A DNA stretch of 64,000 nt from Tateyamaria sp. syn59 (GTDB lineage Bacteria; Pseudomonadota; Alphaproteobacteria; Rhodobacterales; Rhodobacteraceae), in contig NZ_VCBA01000006.1 in assembly GCF_007995245.1 (NCBI RefSeq), forward strand, positions 269,979 through 333,978, in the 5' to 3' direction. A program made the translations under genes and the position numbers. Shown one piece after another: positions 24,567-33,244 of this stretch (position 1 is its first letter; each line of letters opens with the position of its first letter). Under the pieces are notes generated by a model. It was not told the DNA's origin. It did no database searches and saw nothing but the letters and a program-made list of their open reading frames with translations.

Positions 24567-25304
24567 CTAGTCTGGGCTGGCTTGGCCAAAGACCAGCCGT
24601 GCGGCTTCGGCCCGATTGTGGATGCCGAGTTTGCGGTATGCCGTCTTGGCGTATTCGCTGACGGTATTGAGGCTGATGCCACAGACCCGCGCCGCTTCCT
24701 TGCGGCTGAGGCCGCGGGCCAGCATGTAGATCACTTCGGCCTCGCGCGGGCTGAGCGCGTCTAGGGAGGCGGGCATTTTCGGGGCGATGAGGGCCGGGGC
24801 ATGATCGGTCTGAGTGCCTGCCAGCTCTTCGAGCCTGCGGTGGATCAGCAGACAGAAAAGGCGGAATTGCTCGGCTTGGGGCCACATGGTCCGCAGGAAG
24901 GTGTCGCGGTCGAGCGCCGTGCCGAGATTGAAACCGCCATAGCGCTCAGCTCCGCGTAGGCGGGTGGGTATGCCGAAACCGGTCAGGAAGCCTTCGGCGC
25001 GTGCGGTTGTAATGAAGGCCTTAGCATCGTCGGGAAGGTAGTCGTGATCGGCAAGGAACTCTGGCCCTGTGCGGGTGATGTCGTAGCTGTTGCAGCAATG
25101 GCTGAGAAACGGGTCCGCATCCGGGGTCGCCTCTGCATAGAGCCTTGGGCAGGTCGTCAGAATTCGGCTGTCACGTGCGGGTGTGCCGGTGGCGGTGATG
25201 TAGATTACGTGTGCTATGCCACGCGCGCGCAACGTTTGCACCACACCATCCCATAACGCGCTTACGCTTGTGAGACTTTCAAGCTGTTCAGCATCACGAA
25301 ACAT
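24567..25304 (-). CDS. LuxR-type regulator with autoinducer-binding domain (no adjacent luxI)
   Basis: This encodes 245 residues. The N-terminal half (about 10-160) fits the autoinducer-binding fold, with a DP pair in DADPFLSH and the GFGIPTRL strand, but the usual Trp/Tyr spacing before DP is not clear. The C-terminal GerE-type HTH is LSPREAEVIYMLARGLSRKEAARVCGISLNTVSEY. No luxI homologue is adjacent, so it is a LuxR solo within this window. The predicted ribosome binding site is buried in a perfect 20-bp dyad at 25311-25330, which suggests translational or operator control. Confidence 0.88.
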   Translation of the reverse strand: MFRDAEQLESLTSVSALWDGVVQTLRARGIAHVIYITATGTPARDSRILTTCPRLYAEATPDADPFLSHCCNSYDITRTGPEFLADHDYLPDDAKAFITTARAEGFLTGFGIPTRLRGAERYGGFNLGTALDRDTFLRTMWPQAEQFRLFCLLIHRRLEELAGTQTDHAPALIAPKMPASLDALSPREAEVIYMLARGLSRKEAARVCGISLNTVSEYAKTAYRKLGIHNRAEAARLVFGQASPD

Positions 25305-25310
25305 GCTGTG

Positions 25311-25330
25311 ATCCCCCCAATCGGGGGGAT
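25311..25330. promoter_or_regulatory. Perfect 20-bp dyad over the luxR-type gene ribosome binding site
   Basis: ATCCCCCC-AATC-GGGGGGAT has 8-bp perfect arms and a 4-nt loop. On the leftward mRNA the GGGGGG lies 8 nt before the ATG at 25304, so it is the only Shine-Dalgarno-like sequence, and it would be paired. As DNA, the 20-bp dyad has the length of a lux box. Confidence 0.6.
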
Positions 25331-25416
25331 ATTTACACAGGTCTTTTTGTTTTAGAACAGCGAGGTGTGCTGGAAGCTTGGCACGCCGTATTTGATAACG
25401 AACACATTTTCATATG

Positions 25417-25448
25417 ACGGGCAGCGACATTGCAGTGTCACTGCCCGT
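25417..25448 (-). terminator. Terminator hairpin after the NYN-domain gene
   Basis: ACGGGCAG (25417-25424) pairs with CTGCCCGT (25441-25448), and GACA/TGTC extends the stem after one mismatch. It begins 15 bases beyond the leftward stop codon. Confidence 0.6.
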
Positions 25449-25463
25449 TGATGAGTCGGTACG

Positions 25464-26036
25464 TCAGCTTTGTGCTTGCAACCGCTGTTCACGCTCGGGC
25501 ATCGGTTCGCGTGGAGGGCGGCCAATGACATCCTTCAGTTCATCAAGCTCAATGAAGTTGTCGGCTTGGCGTCTGAGATCGTCAGAGATCATCGGCGGCT
25601 GACTGCGAATCGTCGATACGACCGACACACGCACCCCTTGGCGCTGTAGGCTTTCCACCAGCGGGCGGAAGTCCCCGTCGCCCGAAAACAGCACGATATG
25701 ATCCACGCGCGGCGCAAGCTCCATTGCATCGACAGCCAGCTCGATATCCATGTTCCCCTTGACCTTACGGCGCCCCATGGAATCCGTGTATTCCTTCGCC
25801 GGTTTGGTCACCATGGTGAAACCGTTGTAATTCAACCAATCCACGAGTGGACGGATCGGTGAATACTCGTCGTTTTCAAGCAAGGCTGTGTAGTAGAATG
25901 CGCGGAGCAATTTGCCTCTTCGCATGAACTCTTGCCGCAGCAGTTTGTAGTCAATGTCGAACCCAAGCGCTTTGGCTGCGGCGTAAAGGTTCGAGCCATC
26001 GATGAACAGTGCTAACCGTTCGTCCTTGTAAAACAT
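25464..26036 (-). CDS. NYN-domain (LabA/DUF88) protein
   Basis: This 190-residue protein has a PIN-like NYN fold. Acidic residues in LALFIDGSNLY, NMDIELAVDAM and LFSGDGDFRPLV are positioned to bind Mg2+, so a ribonuclease activity is likely. The basic loop AKEYTDSMGRRKVKGN is typical. ATG 26036 begins the conserved MFYKDERLALFIDGSN; longer frames add no homology. It is divergent from folK, separated by about 100 AT-richer bases. Confidence 0.88.
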   Translation of the reverse strand: MFYKDERLALFIDGSNLYAAAKALGFDIDYKLLRQEFMRRGKLLRAFYYTALLENDEYSPIRPLVDWLNYNGFTMVTKPAKEYTDSMGRRKVKGNMDIELAVDAMELAPRVDHIVLFSGDGDFRPLVESLQRQGVRVSVVSTIRSQPPMISDDLRRQADNFIELDELKDVIGRPPREPMPEREQRLQAQS

Positions 26037-26136
26037 AAAATGTCCTTCCGAAAATTCGGGATACCGCCTGTGATTTCCGTGAGTGAGTGCGTTAAAACGC
26101 GAGGCGGCGGTGGTCGAAAAATAGGTGTTTTTTATT

Positions 26137-26748
26137 ATGTCGCAAGTCAAAGACGGCGTCAAAGCGAGCGAAACCCTGCCGCAGAGCGGCAATGATCTGG
26201 TGATTGCGCTGGGATCAAACAAGTCTTCTGACGTAGGGTCACCCGCCGAAATCCTTAAAAAAGCCATATCGCAAATGGAAGATTCCGGAGCGATCCTGCG
26301 GGCTCAAAGCCGCTTTTTCCAGACCCCAGCTGTGCCCTCGGGAAGTGGCCCGGACTTTGTAAATGCTGCTGTTTTATTGTCATGCGGGTGGTCCGCGCCT
26401 GAGGCGATCACCCGGTTGCATGAGATCGAGGCGGACCTGGGGCGCCGCCGCAAGGTCAGGTGGGAGCAGCGAGTCGTGGACCTTGACTTGTTGGCCTATG
26501 GGGATGCCGTGCGCCCGAATGTTGCGACGTTGCGTCAATGGATGGATTTACCCCCCGACCAGCAGCAGAAAACAGCCCCCGGCCAGCTGTTGTTGCCCCA
26601 CCCACGGTTGCACGAGCGTGCTTTTGTCCTGGTTCCGATGGCAGAGGTGGTGCCGAATTGGGTACATCCGATCACTCGCCGGACCGTGATCGAGATGCGG
26701 GATTCGCTGCCGCAAGCGGATTTGGCAGCCATCACACCCCTGGAATAG
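26137..26748 (+). CDS. folK: HPPK, 2-amino-4-hydroxy-6-hydroxymethyldihydropteridine diphosphokinase
   Basis: This encodes 203 residues that transfer pyrophosphate from ATP in folate synthesis. Motifs are IALGSNKSSD, FFQTPAVPSGSGPDFVNAAV, RLHEIEADLGRRRKVRWEQRVVDLDLL and LLLPHPRLHERAFVLVPMAEVVP. The D-x-D pair (VDLDLL) binds Mg2+. ATG 26137 is preferred to GTG 26125. An insert near WMDLPPDQQQKTAPGQ lengthens it relative to the roughly 160-residue E. coli enzyme. It lies upstream of rpoZ. Confidence 0.93.
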   Translation: MSQVKDGVKASETLPQSGNDLVIALGSNKSSDVGSPAEILKKAISQMEDSGAILRAQSRFFQTPAVPSGSGPDFVNAAVLLSCGWSAPEAITRLHEIEADLGRRRKVRWEQRVVDLDLLAYGDAVRPNVATLRQWMDLPPDQQQKTAPGQLLLPHPRLHERAFVLVPMAEVVPNWVHPITRRTVIEMRDSLPQADLAAITPLE

Positions 26749-26752
26749 CGAC

Positions 26753-26781
26753 TTGTCATTCTCATAAATCGGGCCTAGATA
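26753..26781 (+). promoter_or_regulatory. Sigma-70-type promoter of rpoZ
   Basis: TTGTCA (26753-26758) and TAGATA (26776-26781) are separated by exactly 17 bases and lie 40 bases before the rpoZ ATG. This is a close match to the housekeeping promoter consensus. Confidence 0.6.
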
Positions 26782-26821
26782 CCGGCCTTCTATCTTTTCT
26801 TGCCTGAGCTGGAGCATTCCC

Positions 26822-27175
26822 ATGGCCCGCGTGACCGTTGAAGACTGCGTTGACAAGGTTCCGAACCGTTTCGAACTGGTGATGCTTGCTGCACACCGTG
26901 CACGCGAGATTTCCAGCGGCGCGCCGATCACCGTGGACCGCGACAACGACAAGAACCCCGTCGTGTCCCTGCGTGAGATTGCCGAGGAAACCCAGTCTTC
27001 GGAAGAGCTGCGCGAGCGTTTGATCGAATCGAACCAGAGCCAGATCGAAGTGGACGAGGCCGAAGAGGACGCAATGGCGCTTCTCATGGGGGCCGAGCAG
27101 GACAAGCCAGAAGAAGACAGCATGTCCGAAGAAATGCTTCTGCGTCAGCTTATGGCCGCGCAAGGCCAGGGCTGA
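26822..27175 (+). CDS. rpoZ: RNA polymerase omega subunit
   Basis: This encodes 117 residues. The conserved N-terminal part [30 protein letters not shown] and [14 protein letters not shown] match omega, which helps assemble the beta' subunit and forms part of the ppGpp site. The C-terminal tail is acidic and longer than in E. coli, as is usual in Rhodobacterales. It is 22 bases upstream of relA/spoT, the conserved rpoZ-spoT order. Confidence 0.96.
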   Translation: MARVTVEDCVDKVPNRFELVMLAAHRAREISSGAPITVDRDNDKNPVVSLREIAEETQSSEELRERLIESNQSQIEVDEAEEDAMALLMGAEQDKPEEDSMSEEMLLRQLMAAQGQG

Positions 27176-27197
27176 CCCCACCCGGGATGCGGAGCGC

Positions 27198-29339
27198 ATG
27201 ATATCTGCCGATGACTTGATCGCGCTGGTCCGCAACTATAACCCCAAAACGAACGAAGATTTGATCCGCCGCGCCTATGCGTTCGGCGGTGAAATGCATG
27301 AGGGGCAGTTCCGCCATTCGGGCGAGCCCTATTTCACACACCCCGTTGCAGTTGCCGCCATCCTGACCGAGCAACAGCTGGACGACGCAACAATCGTTAC
27401 CGCCCTGCTGCACGATACGATCGAGGACACCAAGGCGAGCTATGCCATGGTGGCCGAACAGTTCGGGGACGAGATTGCCAAGCTGGTCGATGGCGTCACC
27501 AAGCTGACCAACCTGCAACTCAGCAGCGTCGAGACCAAGCAGGCCGAGAACTTCCGCAAGTTGTTCATGGCCATGTCAAAAGACATGCGCGTGATCCTTG
27601 TGAAGCTGAGCGACCGTCTGCACAACATGCGCACTATCAAGTCCATGCGCGCCGAAAAGCAGGTGCAGAAGGCGCGCGAGACGATGGACATTTTTGCCCC
27701 GCTTGCAGGCCGCATGGGGATGCAGTGGATGCGGGAGGAGTTGGAGGATCTGGCCTTCAAGACCCTGAACCCCGATGCGCGGTCGTCCATCATTCGGCGT
27801 TTCATCACCATGCAGCGTGAAACCGGTGATGTGATCCAGCGGATTACGGGCGACATGCGGCATGAGTTGGAGAAGGTCGAGATTGAGGCCGAGGTGTTTG
27901 GCCGGGCGAAGAAGCCCCATTCCATCTGGCGCAAAATGCAGGAAAAGGACCAGTCCTTTAGCCGCTTGTCCGACATCTACGGCTTCCGTGTCATCACGGA
28001 CAGTGAAGAAGATTGCTACCGCGCGCTGGGCGCCATTCACCAGCGCTGGCGGGCCGTTCCCGGTCGCTTCAAGGATTACATTAGCCAGCCCAAGACCAAC
28101 GGGTATCGGTCTATTCACACCACAGTCTCGGGCCGGGATGGCAAGCGGGTCGAGGTGCAGATTCGCACTCGACAGATGCATGACGTGGCAGAAACCGGCG
28201 TGGCAGCCCATTGGTCCTATCGCGACGGGGTCCGGTCGCAGAACCCCTTTGCCGTGGACCCGGCCAAGTGGATCAGCCAACTGACCGAGCAGTTCGACAG
28301 CGAGGAGGATCACGAGGACTTCCTCGAGGCTGTGAAGCTCGAGATGTATTCGGACCAGGTGTTCTGCTTTACGCCCAAGGGGGAGGTGGTGAAGTTGCCG
28401 AAAGGCGCGACGCCCATTGATTTTGCCTATGCTATCCACACGCGGATCGGGAATGCCTGTGTGGGGGCCAAGATCGACGGCATGCGCGTGCCCTTGTGGA
28501 CGCGCGTTAAGAACGGCCAATCGGTCGAGATCATCACGGCTGAGGGGCAGACGCCGCAGGCGACGTGGCTTGATATCGCGACAACAGGCAAGGCGAAGAC
28601 GGCCATCCGCCGCAGCTTGCGCGAGGCGGATCGTGATCGCTTCATTACTCTGGGCCGGGAATTGGCCCGTTCGGCCTTCGGCCATGTGCGGAAGAAGGCG
28701 ACTGAAAAGGCGCTGGAAGCCGCAGCCAAGCATTTGCGTCTGAAAGATGCGGATGAGGTCCTCGCGCGCCTTGGGTCGGCCGAGTTGACGGGCCGCGAGG
28801 TGGTGCAAGCCATCTATCCGGACCTCACGCCGAAACCGGGCAAGGAGGTGGACGCGCGCCGAGCTGTGATCGGCCTATTGCCCGGCCAGTCGTTCCAGCG
28901 GGCGACCTGTTGTGAGCCTCTGCCGGGCGAGCGCATCGTTGGCATCACCTTTCGCGGTGAGGGCGTTGTCGTACATGCGATTGATTGCGCACGGCTGGTG
29001 GAATACGAAAACCAGCCCGACCGGTGGCTGGACCTGCACTGGCATGACGGCAGCCACCCGGCCGTCTATGGCGTGACCCTGGATGTCACCATAGGCAATG
29101 ACGCCGGCGTGTTGGGGCGGATTTGCACATTGATCGGTGAGAGCAAGGCGAATATCTCGAACCTTGAGTTTGTGGATCGCAAGCCTGACTTTTTCCGGTT
29201 GCTGGTCTACGTAGAGCTTCGGGATGCTCCGCATTTGCACACGTTGATGGGCGCCCTTGAAGCAGAGAGTGATGTGGCCGCCATCGACCGCTTTCGCCGT
29301 CCTGCCCCGTCTGCGGGCCAAGCGGTGGTCGCGGGTTAG
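27198..29339 (+). CDS. relA: Bifunctional (p)ppGpp synthetase/hydrolase RelA/SpoT (Rsh)
   Basis: This 713-residue stringent-response enzyme has an HD hydrolase domain (about 25-160) with FTHPVAVA and LLHDTIEDT. The synthetase domain (about 215-330) contains FRVITDSEEDCYRALG and the substrate loop PKTNGYRSIHTTV. A TGS domain (about 395-455, MYSDQVFCFTPKGEVVKLPKGAT before it) and a C-terminal ACT domain (about 640-705) follow. The intact HD motif argues for a bifunctional Rsh, the single long (p)ppGpp enzyme usual in alphaproteobacteria. It is co-oriented with rpoZ, DUF2062 and pdxJ. Confidence 0.96.
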   Translation: MISADDLIALVRNYNPKTNEDLIRRAYAFGGEMHEGQFRHSGEPYFTHPVAVAAILTEQQLDDATIVTALLHDTIEDTKASYAMVAEQFGDEIAKLVDGVTKLTNLQLSSVETKQAENFRKLFMAMSKDMRVILVKLSDRLHNMRTIKSMRAEKQVQKARETMDIFAPLAGRMGMQWMREELEDLAFKTLNPDARSSIIRRFITMQRETGDVIQRITGDMRHELEKVEIEAEVFGRAKKPHSIWRKMQEKDQSFSRLSDIYGFRVITDSEEDCYRALGAIHQRWRAVPGRFKDYISQPKTNGYRSIHTTVSGRDGKRVEVQIRTRQMHDVAETGVAAHWSYRDGVRSQNPFAVDPAKWISQLTEQFDSEEDHEDFLEAVKLEMYSDQVFCFTPKGEVVKLPKGATPIDFAYAIHTRIGNACVGAKIDGMRVPLWTRVKNGQSVEIITAEGQTPQATWLDIATTGKAKTAIRRSLREADRDRFITLGRELARSAFGHVRKKATEKALEAAAKHLRLKDADEVLARLGSAELTGREVVQAIYPDLTPKPGKEVDARRAVIGLLPGQSFQRATCCEPLPGERIVGITFRGEGVVVHAIDCARLVEYENQPDRWLDLHWHDGSHPAVYGVTLDVTIGNDAGVLGRICTLIGESKANISNLEFVDRKPDFFRLLVYVELRDAPHLHTLMGALEAESDVAAIDRFRRPAPSAGQAVVAG

Positions 29340-29362
29340 GCGCAAGAAGGGGCGACAAGACA

Positions 29363-30022
29363 TTGGTGTTCAAGCGCCGCGACCCCAAACCGTTTCTGCG
29401 CGCGGTGCTCGAGATCCTCTGGCCGCGTGGAGGCTGGGCACGCGCCTTTCAATACGTCAAACACCGCGTGCGCCGCTTGCCCGACCGCCCGGAACGGATT
29501 GCACGCGGCATCTGGGCCGGTGTTTTCACGACGTTTACCCCGTTCTATGGATTACATTTTCTGGTCGCCGCCATCATTGCCACGGCGATGCGCGGCAATA
29601 TCGTAGCCTCTTTGATGGCCACCTTCTTTGGCAACCCGCTGACCTATGTGCCCATCGGCCTTGTGTCGTTGCAGACCGGTCACTGGCTGCTCGGGACCGA
29701 GATGAAGGAAGAGACCGAGCGGTCCTTTGGCGGGAAATTCGTGGATGCAGGTGCGGACCTTTGGCTCAACCTCAAACATGTGTGGCTGGGGGAGCCGCGC
29801 GACTGGACCAACCTGAGCATTTTCTATGACGAGGTGTTCTTTCCCTACCTCATCGGTGGCATCGTTCCGGGCATTCTGTCCGCAACGGTCTGTTATTACC
29901 TGTCCGTGCCGGTGATCCGTGCCTATCAGAAGCGCCGCAAGGGGGCCATCAAGGCCAAGTTCGAGGCGCTAAAGGCCAAGGCGGCGAGCAAGGCAGCGAG
30001 TGCCAAGCAGAACGTCGACTGA
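29363..30022 (+). CDS. DUF2062 membrane protein
   Basis: This encodes 219 residues with three hydrophobic segments (GIWAGVFTTFTPFYGLHFLVAAIIATAMRGN, LMATFFGNPLTYVPIGLVSL, YLIGGIVPGILSATVCYYL). GVFTTFTPFYGLHF and FFGNPLTYVPI are DUF2062 hallmarks. The C-terminal tail is a basic Ala/Lys helix. The start is TTG 29363 or GTG 29366; neither has ideal Shine-Dalgarno spacing. It sits between relA/spoT and pdxJ, a conserved position in Rhodobacterales. The function is unknown. Confidence 0.85.
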   Translation: MVFKRRDPKPFLRAVLEILWPRGGWARAFQYVKHRVRRLPDRPERIARGIWAGVFTTFTPFYGLHFLVAAIIATAMRGNIVASLMATFFGNPLTYVPIGLVSLQTGHWLLGTEMKEETERSFGGKFVDAGADLWLNLKHVWLGEPRDWTNLSIFYDEVFFPYLIGGIVPGILSATVCYYLSVPVIRAYQKRRKGAIKAKFEALKAKAASKAASAKQNVD

Positions 30023-30118
30023 TCGCTTGGTACAATTTTGCGGCTTTGTCTGCATTTCCGGTGGGTTGCATACGCACTAGGTTGCGGTTGAGCGACATGG
30101 GTTGGAAGGACAAGACCG

Positions 30119-30871
30119 ATGACATCTGCTTTGAGCAAGCTGCGCCTTGGTGTGAATATCGACCACGTGGCGACCGTGCGGAATGCGCGCGGCGGTGATA
30201 CACCAGATCCCTTGCGCGCGGCGAAGATGGCCGAGGCAGCGGGCGCCGACGGCATCACCGCGCACTTGCGCGAGGACCGCCGCCATATCTCGGACGCCGA
30301 TATCGAAGGGTTGATGGACGTGCTGTCCGTGCCCCTGAATTTCGAGATGGCCGCCACGGACGAGATGCAAGGCATCGCGCTCCGTCATAAACCCCACGCC
30401 GTATGCATCGTGCCGGAAAAGCGCGAGGAGAAAACGACCGAAGGCGGCCTGGAAGTAGCGCGCGAGGAGAACCGGCTGGCCCATTTTATTGCTCCACTGC
30501 GCGATGCCGGCTGTCGCGTGTCCATCTTCATCGCCGCTGACAAGCGTCAGATCGAAGCCGCTCACCGGATTGGGGCCCAAGTGATCGAACTGCACTCCGG
30601 CGCCTACTGCGATGCCCATCACGAAGGACGGTTTGAGGACCGCGACCGTGAATTGGAAGCGATGCGCGAGATGTCGACATTTGCCCATGATCTGGGGCTT
30701 GAGGTGCATGTCGGCCATGGGTTGACCTATGAGACCGTGGCCCCAGTCGCGGCCTTTCCCGAGGTGATGGAGTTGAACATCGGGCATTTCCTGATCGGCG
30801 AGGCGATCTTTCTGGGTCTGGACCCCGCCATTCGCGAGATGCGCCGGCTGATGGACGGCGCGCGGGCGTGA
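30119..30871 (+). CDS. pdxJ: Pyridoxine 5'-phosphate synthase
   Basis: This 250-residue TIM-barrel enzyme condenses 1-deoxyxylulose 5-phosphate with 3-amino-2-oxopropyl phosphate to form PNP. Diagnostic segments are [53 protein letters not shown] and the C-terminal [17 protein letters not shown]. It is followed, unusually, by a Dabb gene and a hydrolase-membrane fusion gene before acpS, which is normally its direct neighbour. Confidence 0.96.
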   Translation: MTSALSKLRLGVNIDHVATVRNARGGDTPDPLRAAKMAEAAGADGITAHLREDRRHISDADIEGLMDVLSVPLNFEMAATDEMQGIALRHKPHAVCIVPEKREEKTTEGGLEVAREENRLAHFIAPLRDAGCRVSIFIAADKRQIEAAHRIGAQVIELHSGAYCDAHHEGRFEDRDRELEAMREMSTFAHDLGLEVHVGHGLTYETVAPVAAFPEVMELNIGHFLIGEAIFLGLDPAIREMRRLMDGARA

Positions 30872-31000
30872 TCGGCATGTTCCCGACGATTTGCAGCCGG
30901 CGTCTTGTGCTTTCGTTGGAACGCTCCATTCTTGAGTGAATGTTGAATACGCCGTCGCTCTGGTCATCGCCAATCGACGTGCAATGGATGGGAGCCAAAC

Positions 31001-31312
31001 ATGATCCGTCATTGCGTTTTCCTGCGTCTTGCCCCCAAGGCGGACAGTGCCGAGTTGGACAAGGTGATGCTGGGTCTGGGTGATGTGGTACGGCGCATTC
31101 CCGGCTGTTCTGGCTTTCGTGCTGGCCCCAATCGGGACTACGAGAGCAAGAGCCCGGACTATCCCTATGGATTTACGCTGGATGCGTCAGACGCCGAAGC
31201 TCTGGCCACGTATGCGGTTGATCCAGAGCACAAGGAATTGGGCGCCCGTCTGGTGGCCTTGTGCGAGGGTGGTGCTGACGGCATCCTCGTTTTTGACATC
31301 GACGCGGTTTAG
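31001..31312 (+). CDS. Dabb-domain (stress-responsive A/B barrel) protein
   Basis: This encodes 103 residues starting MIRHCVFLRLAPKADSAELDKVM, the typical Dabb opening, with GFRAGPNRDYESKSPDYPYGFTLDASD and the AYAVDPEHKEL-like segment (here TYAVDPEHKELG). Dabb proteins are dimeric ferredoxin-like barrels; some act in aromatic polyketide cyclisation, others in stress, and the substrate is unknown here. It is four to seven bases upstream of the hydrolase-membrane gene, so the two are coupled. Confidence 0.85.
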   Translation: MIRHCVFLRLAPKADSAELDKVMLGLGDVVRRIPGCSGFRAGPNRDYESKSPDYPYGFTLDASDAEALATYAVDPEHKELGARLVALCEGGADGILVFDIDAV

Positions 31313-31318
31313 CGGCCA

Positions 31319-32764
31319 GTGCGTGGCTGGCTTGTGACGTTGGCGGCTGTGCTGGTTGCAGCATGGGCCTTGACGGTTCTCGAAGGCGCACGCGCGGGCC
31401 TGACCATCGAAGATCGCCGGGTCGGAGATACCCCGGTGACCGTCTATTACAGTGCGGCAGGCGGGCCACCGGTCGTCGTAGCGCATGGGTTTGCCGGTTC
31501 ACGCCAGATGATGCAGGGCTATTCGACGGTTCTGGCGCAGGCCGGTTATACCGTTCATGCCTTTGATTTTGAGGGGCACGGTCTGCACCCGACGCCGATG
31601 GGTGGGGACGTGAACGCCATCGACGGCACCACGCAGCGCCTGGTGAACCAGACCCGCGCGGTGCTGGACAGCGTGGCGGGTGATGTGCCAGTGGCGCTGC
31701 TGGGACATTCAATGGCCACAGATGTACTAGTCCGCGTGGCGCAGGATGATCCGCGCATAGGACCGATTGTGCTGTTGTCGGCCTTTTCCCGCGCGATTGA
31801 TGCGGTCCATCCCGCGCACATGTTGCTGGTGACCGGCGCGTGGGAGCCGGGCTTGACCGATTTCGCGTTGGAGGCCGCACGTATGGTCGATCCGGCGGCG
31901 GTGGTGGGTGAAACGGTTGTCTCTGGCGAGGTCAGCCGCCGTGCCATTCTGGCGCCTTATGCGGAGCATGTCGCGATCCTTCACTCTCGGGCCGGGCGGG
32001 CGGATGCATTGAGCTGGGTGAACGGGTATTATGACCGATCAGGTGTCGCAACCGTGCCGCCCACGGGATGGGCGCTCATCGCGTTGCTCTTCGCGGTGAC
32101 GGCGCTGGCGGCGCCATTGGCGGGTCTTTTCCCGCTGAAAGCCGCTGAGGCTAAGCCGATGCCCCTCAGGACTTTTGCCTTGGTTGCGTTTGTGCCTGCG
32201 CTTATTGCGCCGTTGCTGGCGGCCCCGCTTGATACACGGCTGTTGCCGGTTCTGGTTGCCGATTACCTGGCCTTGCACCTGTTCATCTATGGCCTGCTCC
32301 AGCTGGGCCTTCTGTTCTGGAGTGGTCGAAGGCTGACTGCACCCGCGCCGCTGGCGGCAGCCTTGCTGGTGCTATGGGGATTGGGTGTGTTTGGTTTGGC
32401 ACTCGACCGCTATGGGGCGAATTTTTGGCCGACGGATGGGCGGTTGCCGATCCTGGTGGCGCTTGCGCTGGGTGCGGTGCCATTCATGCTGGCGGATGCG
32501 CGCGCGGCCTTTGGCGCGCCTGTGTGGCAGCGCGTGGTGTTGCGGCTGGCGCTTCTGGTGTCACTGGGCATCGCGGTTGCGCTGGATTTCGAGGGGCTGT
32601 TTTTTCTGATCATGATTGCGCCCGTGATCCTGTTGTTTTTCCTGACGTTTGGCGTGATGGGCCGTGCCTTTGCCAAGCGCACTGGGCCGGGGACGGCAGG
32701 GCTTGCTCTGGGGCTTGTTCTGGCTTGGGCGTTGGGCGTATCCTTTCCGCTCTTTTCCGCGTGA
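31319..32764 (+). CDS. Alpha/beta-hydrolase fused to a multi-span membrane domain
   Basis: This encodes 481 residues. A signal anchor (LVTLAAVLVAAWALTVL) leads into an alpha/beta-hydrolase (about 45-235) with the oxyanion strand VVVAHGFAGS and nucleophile elbow LLGHSMATD (Ser131). From about residue 240 onward seven or so hydrophobic helices follow, an uncommon fusion. The start GTG 31319 lies six bases after the Dabb stop. The hydrolase half should face the periplasm if the anchor is uncleaved. Substrate unknown. With the Dabb gene it splits the usual pdxJ-acpS junction. Confidence 0.8.
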   Translation: MRGWLVTLAAVLVAAWALTVLEGARAGLTIEDRRVGDTPVTVYYSAAGGPPVVVAHGFAGSRQMMQGYSTVLAQAGYTVHAFDFEGHGLHPTPMGGDVNAIDGTTQRLVNQTRAVLDSVAGDVPVALLGHSMATDVLVRVAQDDPRIGPIVLLSAFSRAIDAVHPAHMLLVTGAWEPGLTDFALEAARMVDPAAVVGETVVSGEVSRRAILAPYAEHVAILHSRAGRADALSWVNGYYDRSGVATVPPTGWALIALLFAVTALAAPLAGLFPLKAAEAKPMPLRTFALVAFVPALIAPLLAAPLDTRLLPVLVADYLALHLFIYGLLQLGLLFWSGRRLTAPAPLAAALLVLWGLGVFGLALDRYGANFWPTDGRLPILVALALGAVPFMLADARAAFGAPVWQRVVLRLALLVSLGIAVALDFEGLFFLIMIAPVILLFFLTFGVMGRAFAKRTGPGTAGLALGLVLAWALGVSFPLFSA

Positions 32765-32772
32765 GGCGATAG

Positions 32773-33189
32773 ATGATCCTGGGTATCGGCACCGATCTGG
32801 CGAATATCGAGCGTATCCAGGGCACGCTGGACCGCTTTGGCGACCGGTTCCGCAACCGCGTCTTCACCGACATCGAACAGGCCAAGGCCGAGCGCCGCGC
32901 CGACACGGCGGGCACCTATGCCAAGCGCTGGGCGGCGAAGGAGGCCTGTTCAAAGGCGCTGGGCACCGGTTTGCGCATGGGGATCGCGTGGAAAGACATG
33001 GCCGTGACCAACCTGAAGACGGGCCAGCCGGTCATGCATGTGACGGGTTGGGCGGCCGAACGGCTGGACGCGATGACACCTGCGGGACACGAGGCGATCA
33101 TCCACGTGACCCTGACCGACGACCACCCTTGGGCGCAGGCCTTTGTCGTGATTGAAGCGCGCCCGATACAATCGCCCCCGGTGGCTTGA
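32773..33189 (+). CDS. acpS: Holo-[acyl-carrier-protein] synthase
   Basis: This 138-residue enzyme transfers phosphopantetheine from CoA to acyl carrier protein. [15 protein letters not shown] holds the Mg2+-binding Asp, and [16 protein letters not shown] is the second signature. Length is normal. It is eight bases downstream of the hydrolase-membrane gene and 55 bases upstream of lepB in the acpS-lepB-rnc-era-recO block. Confidence 0.95.
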   Translation: MILGIGTDLANIERIQGTLDRFGDRFRNRVFTDIEQAKAERRADTAGTYAKRWAAKEACSKALGTGLRMGIAWKDMAVTNLKTGQPVMHVTGWAAERLDAMTPAGHEAIIHVTLTDDHPWAQAFVVIEARPIQSPPVA

Positions 33190-33244
33190 CACCCTCGCAC
33201 GTCGCCCGCATGTAGCGCTGACCCGACCCCTCAAGGAGCGCGCA

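Noticed and set aside
23508..24764. Rightward frame of 418 residues opposite ispH
   Set aside because: Antisense shadow; ispH has all its cysteines and motifs.
27576..28808. Leftward frame of 410 residues opposite relA/spoT
   Set aside because: Antisense shadow.
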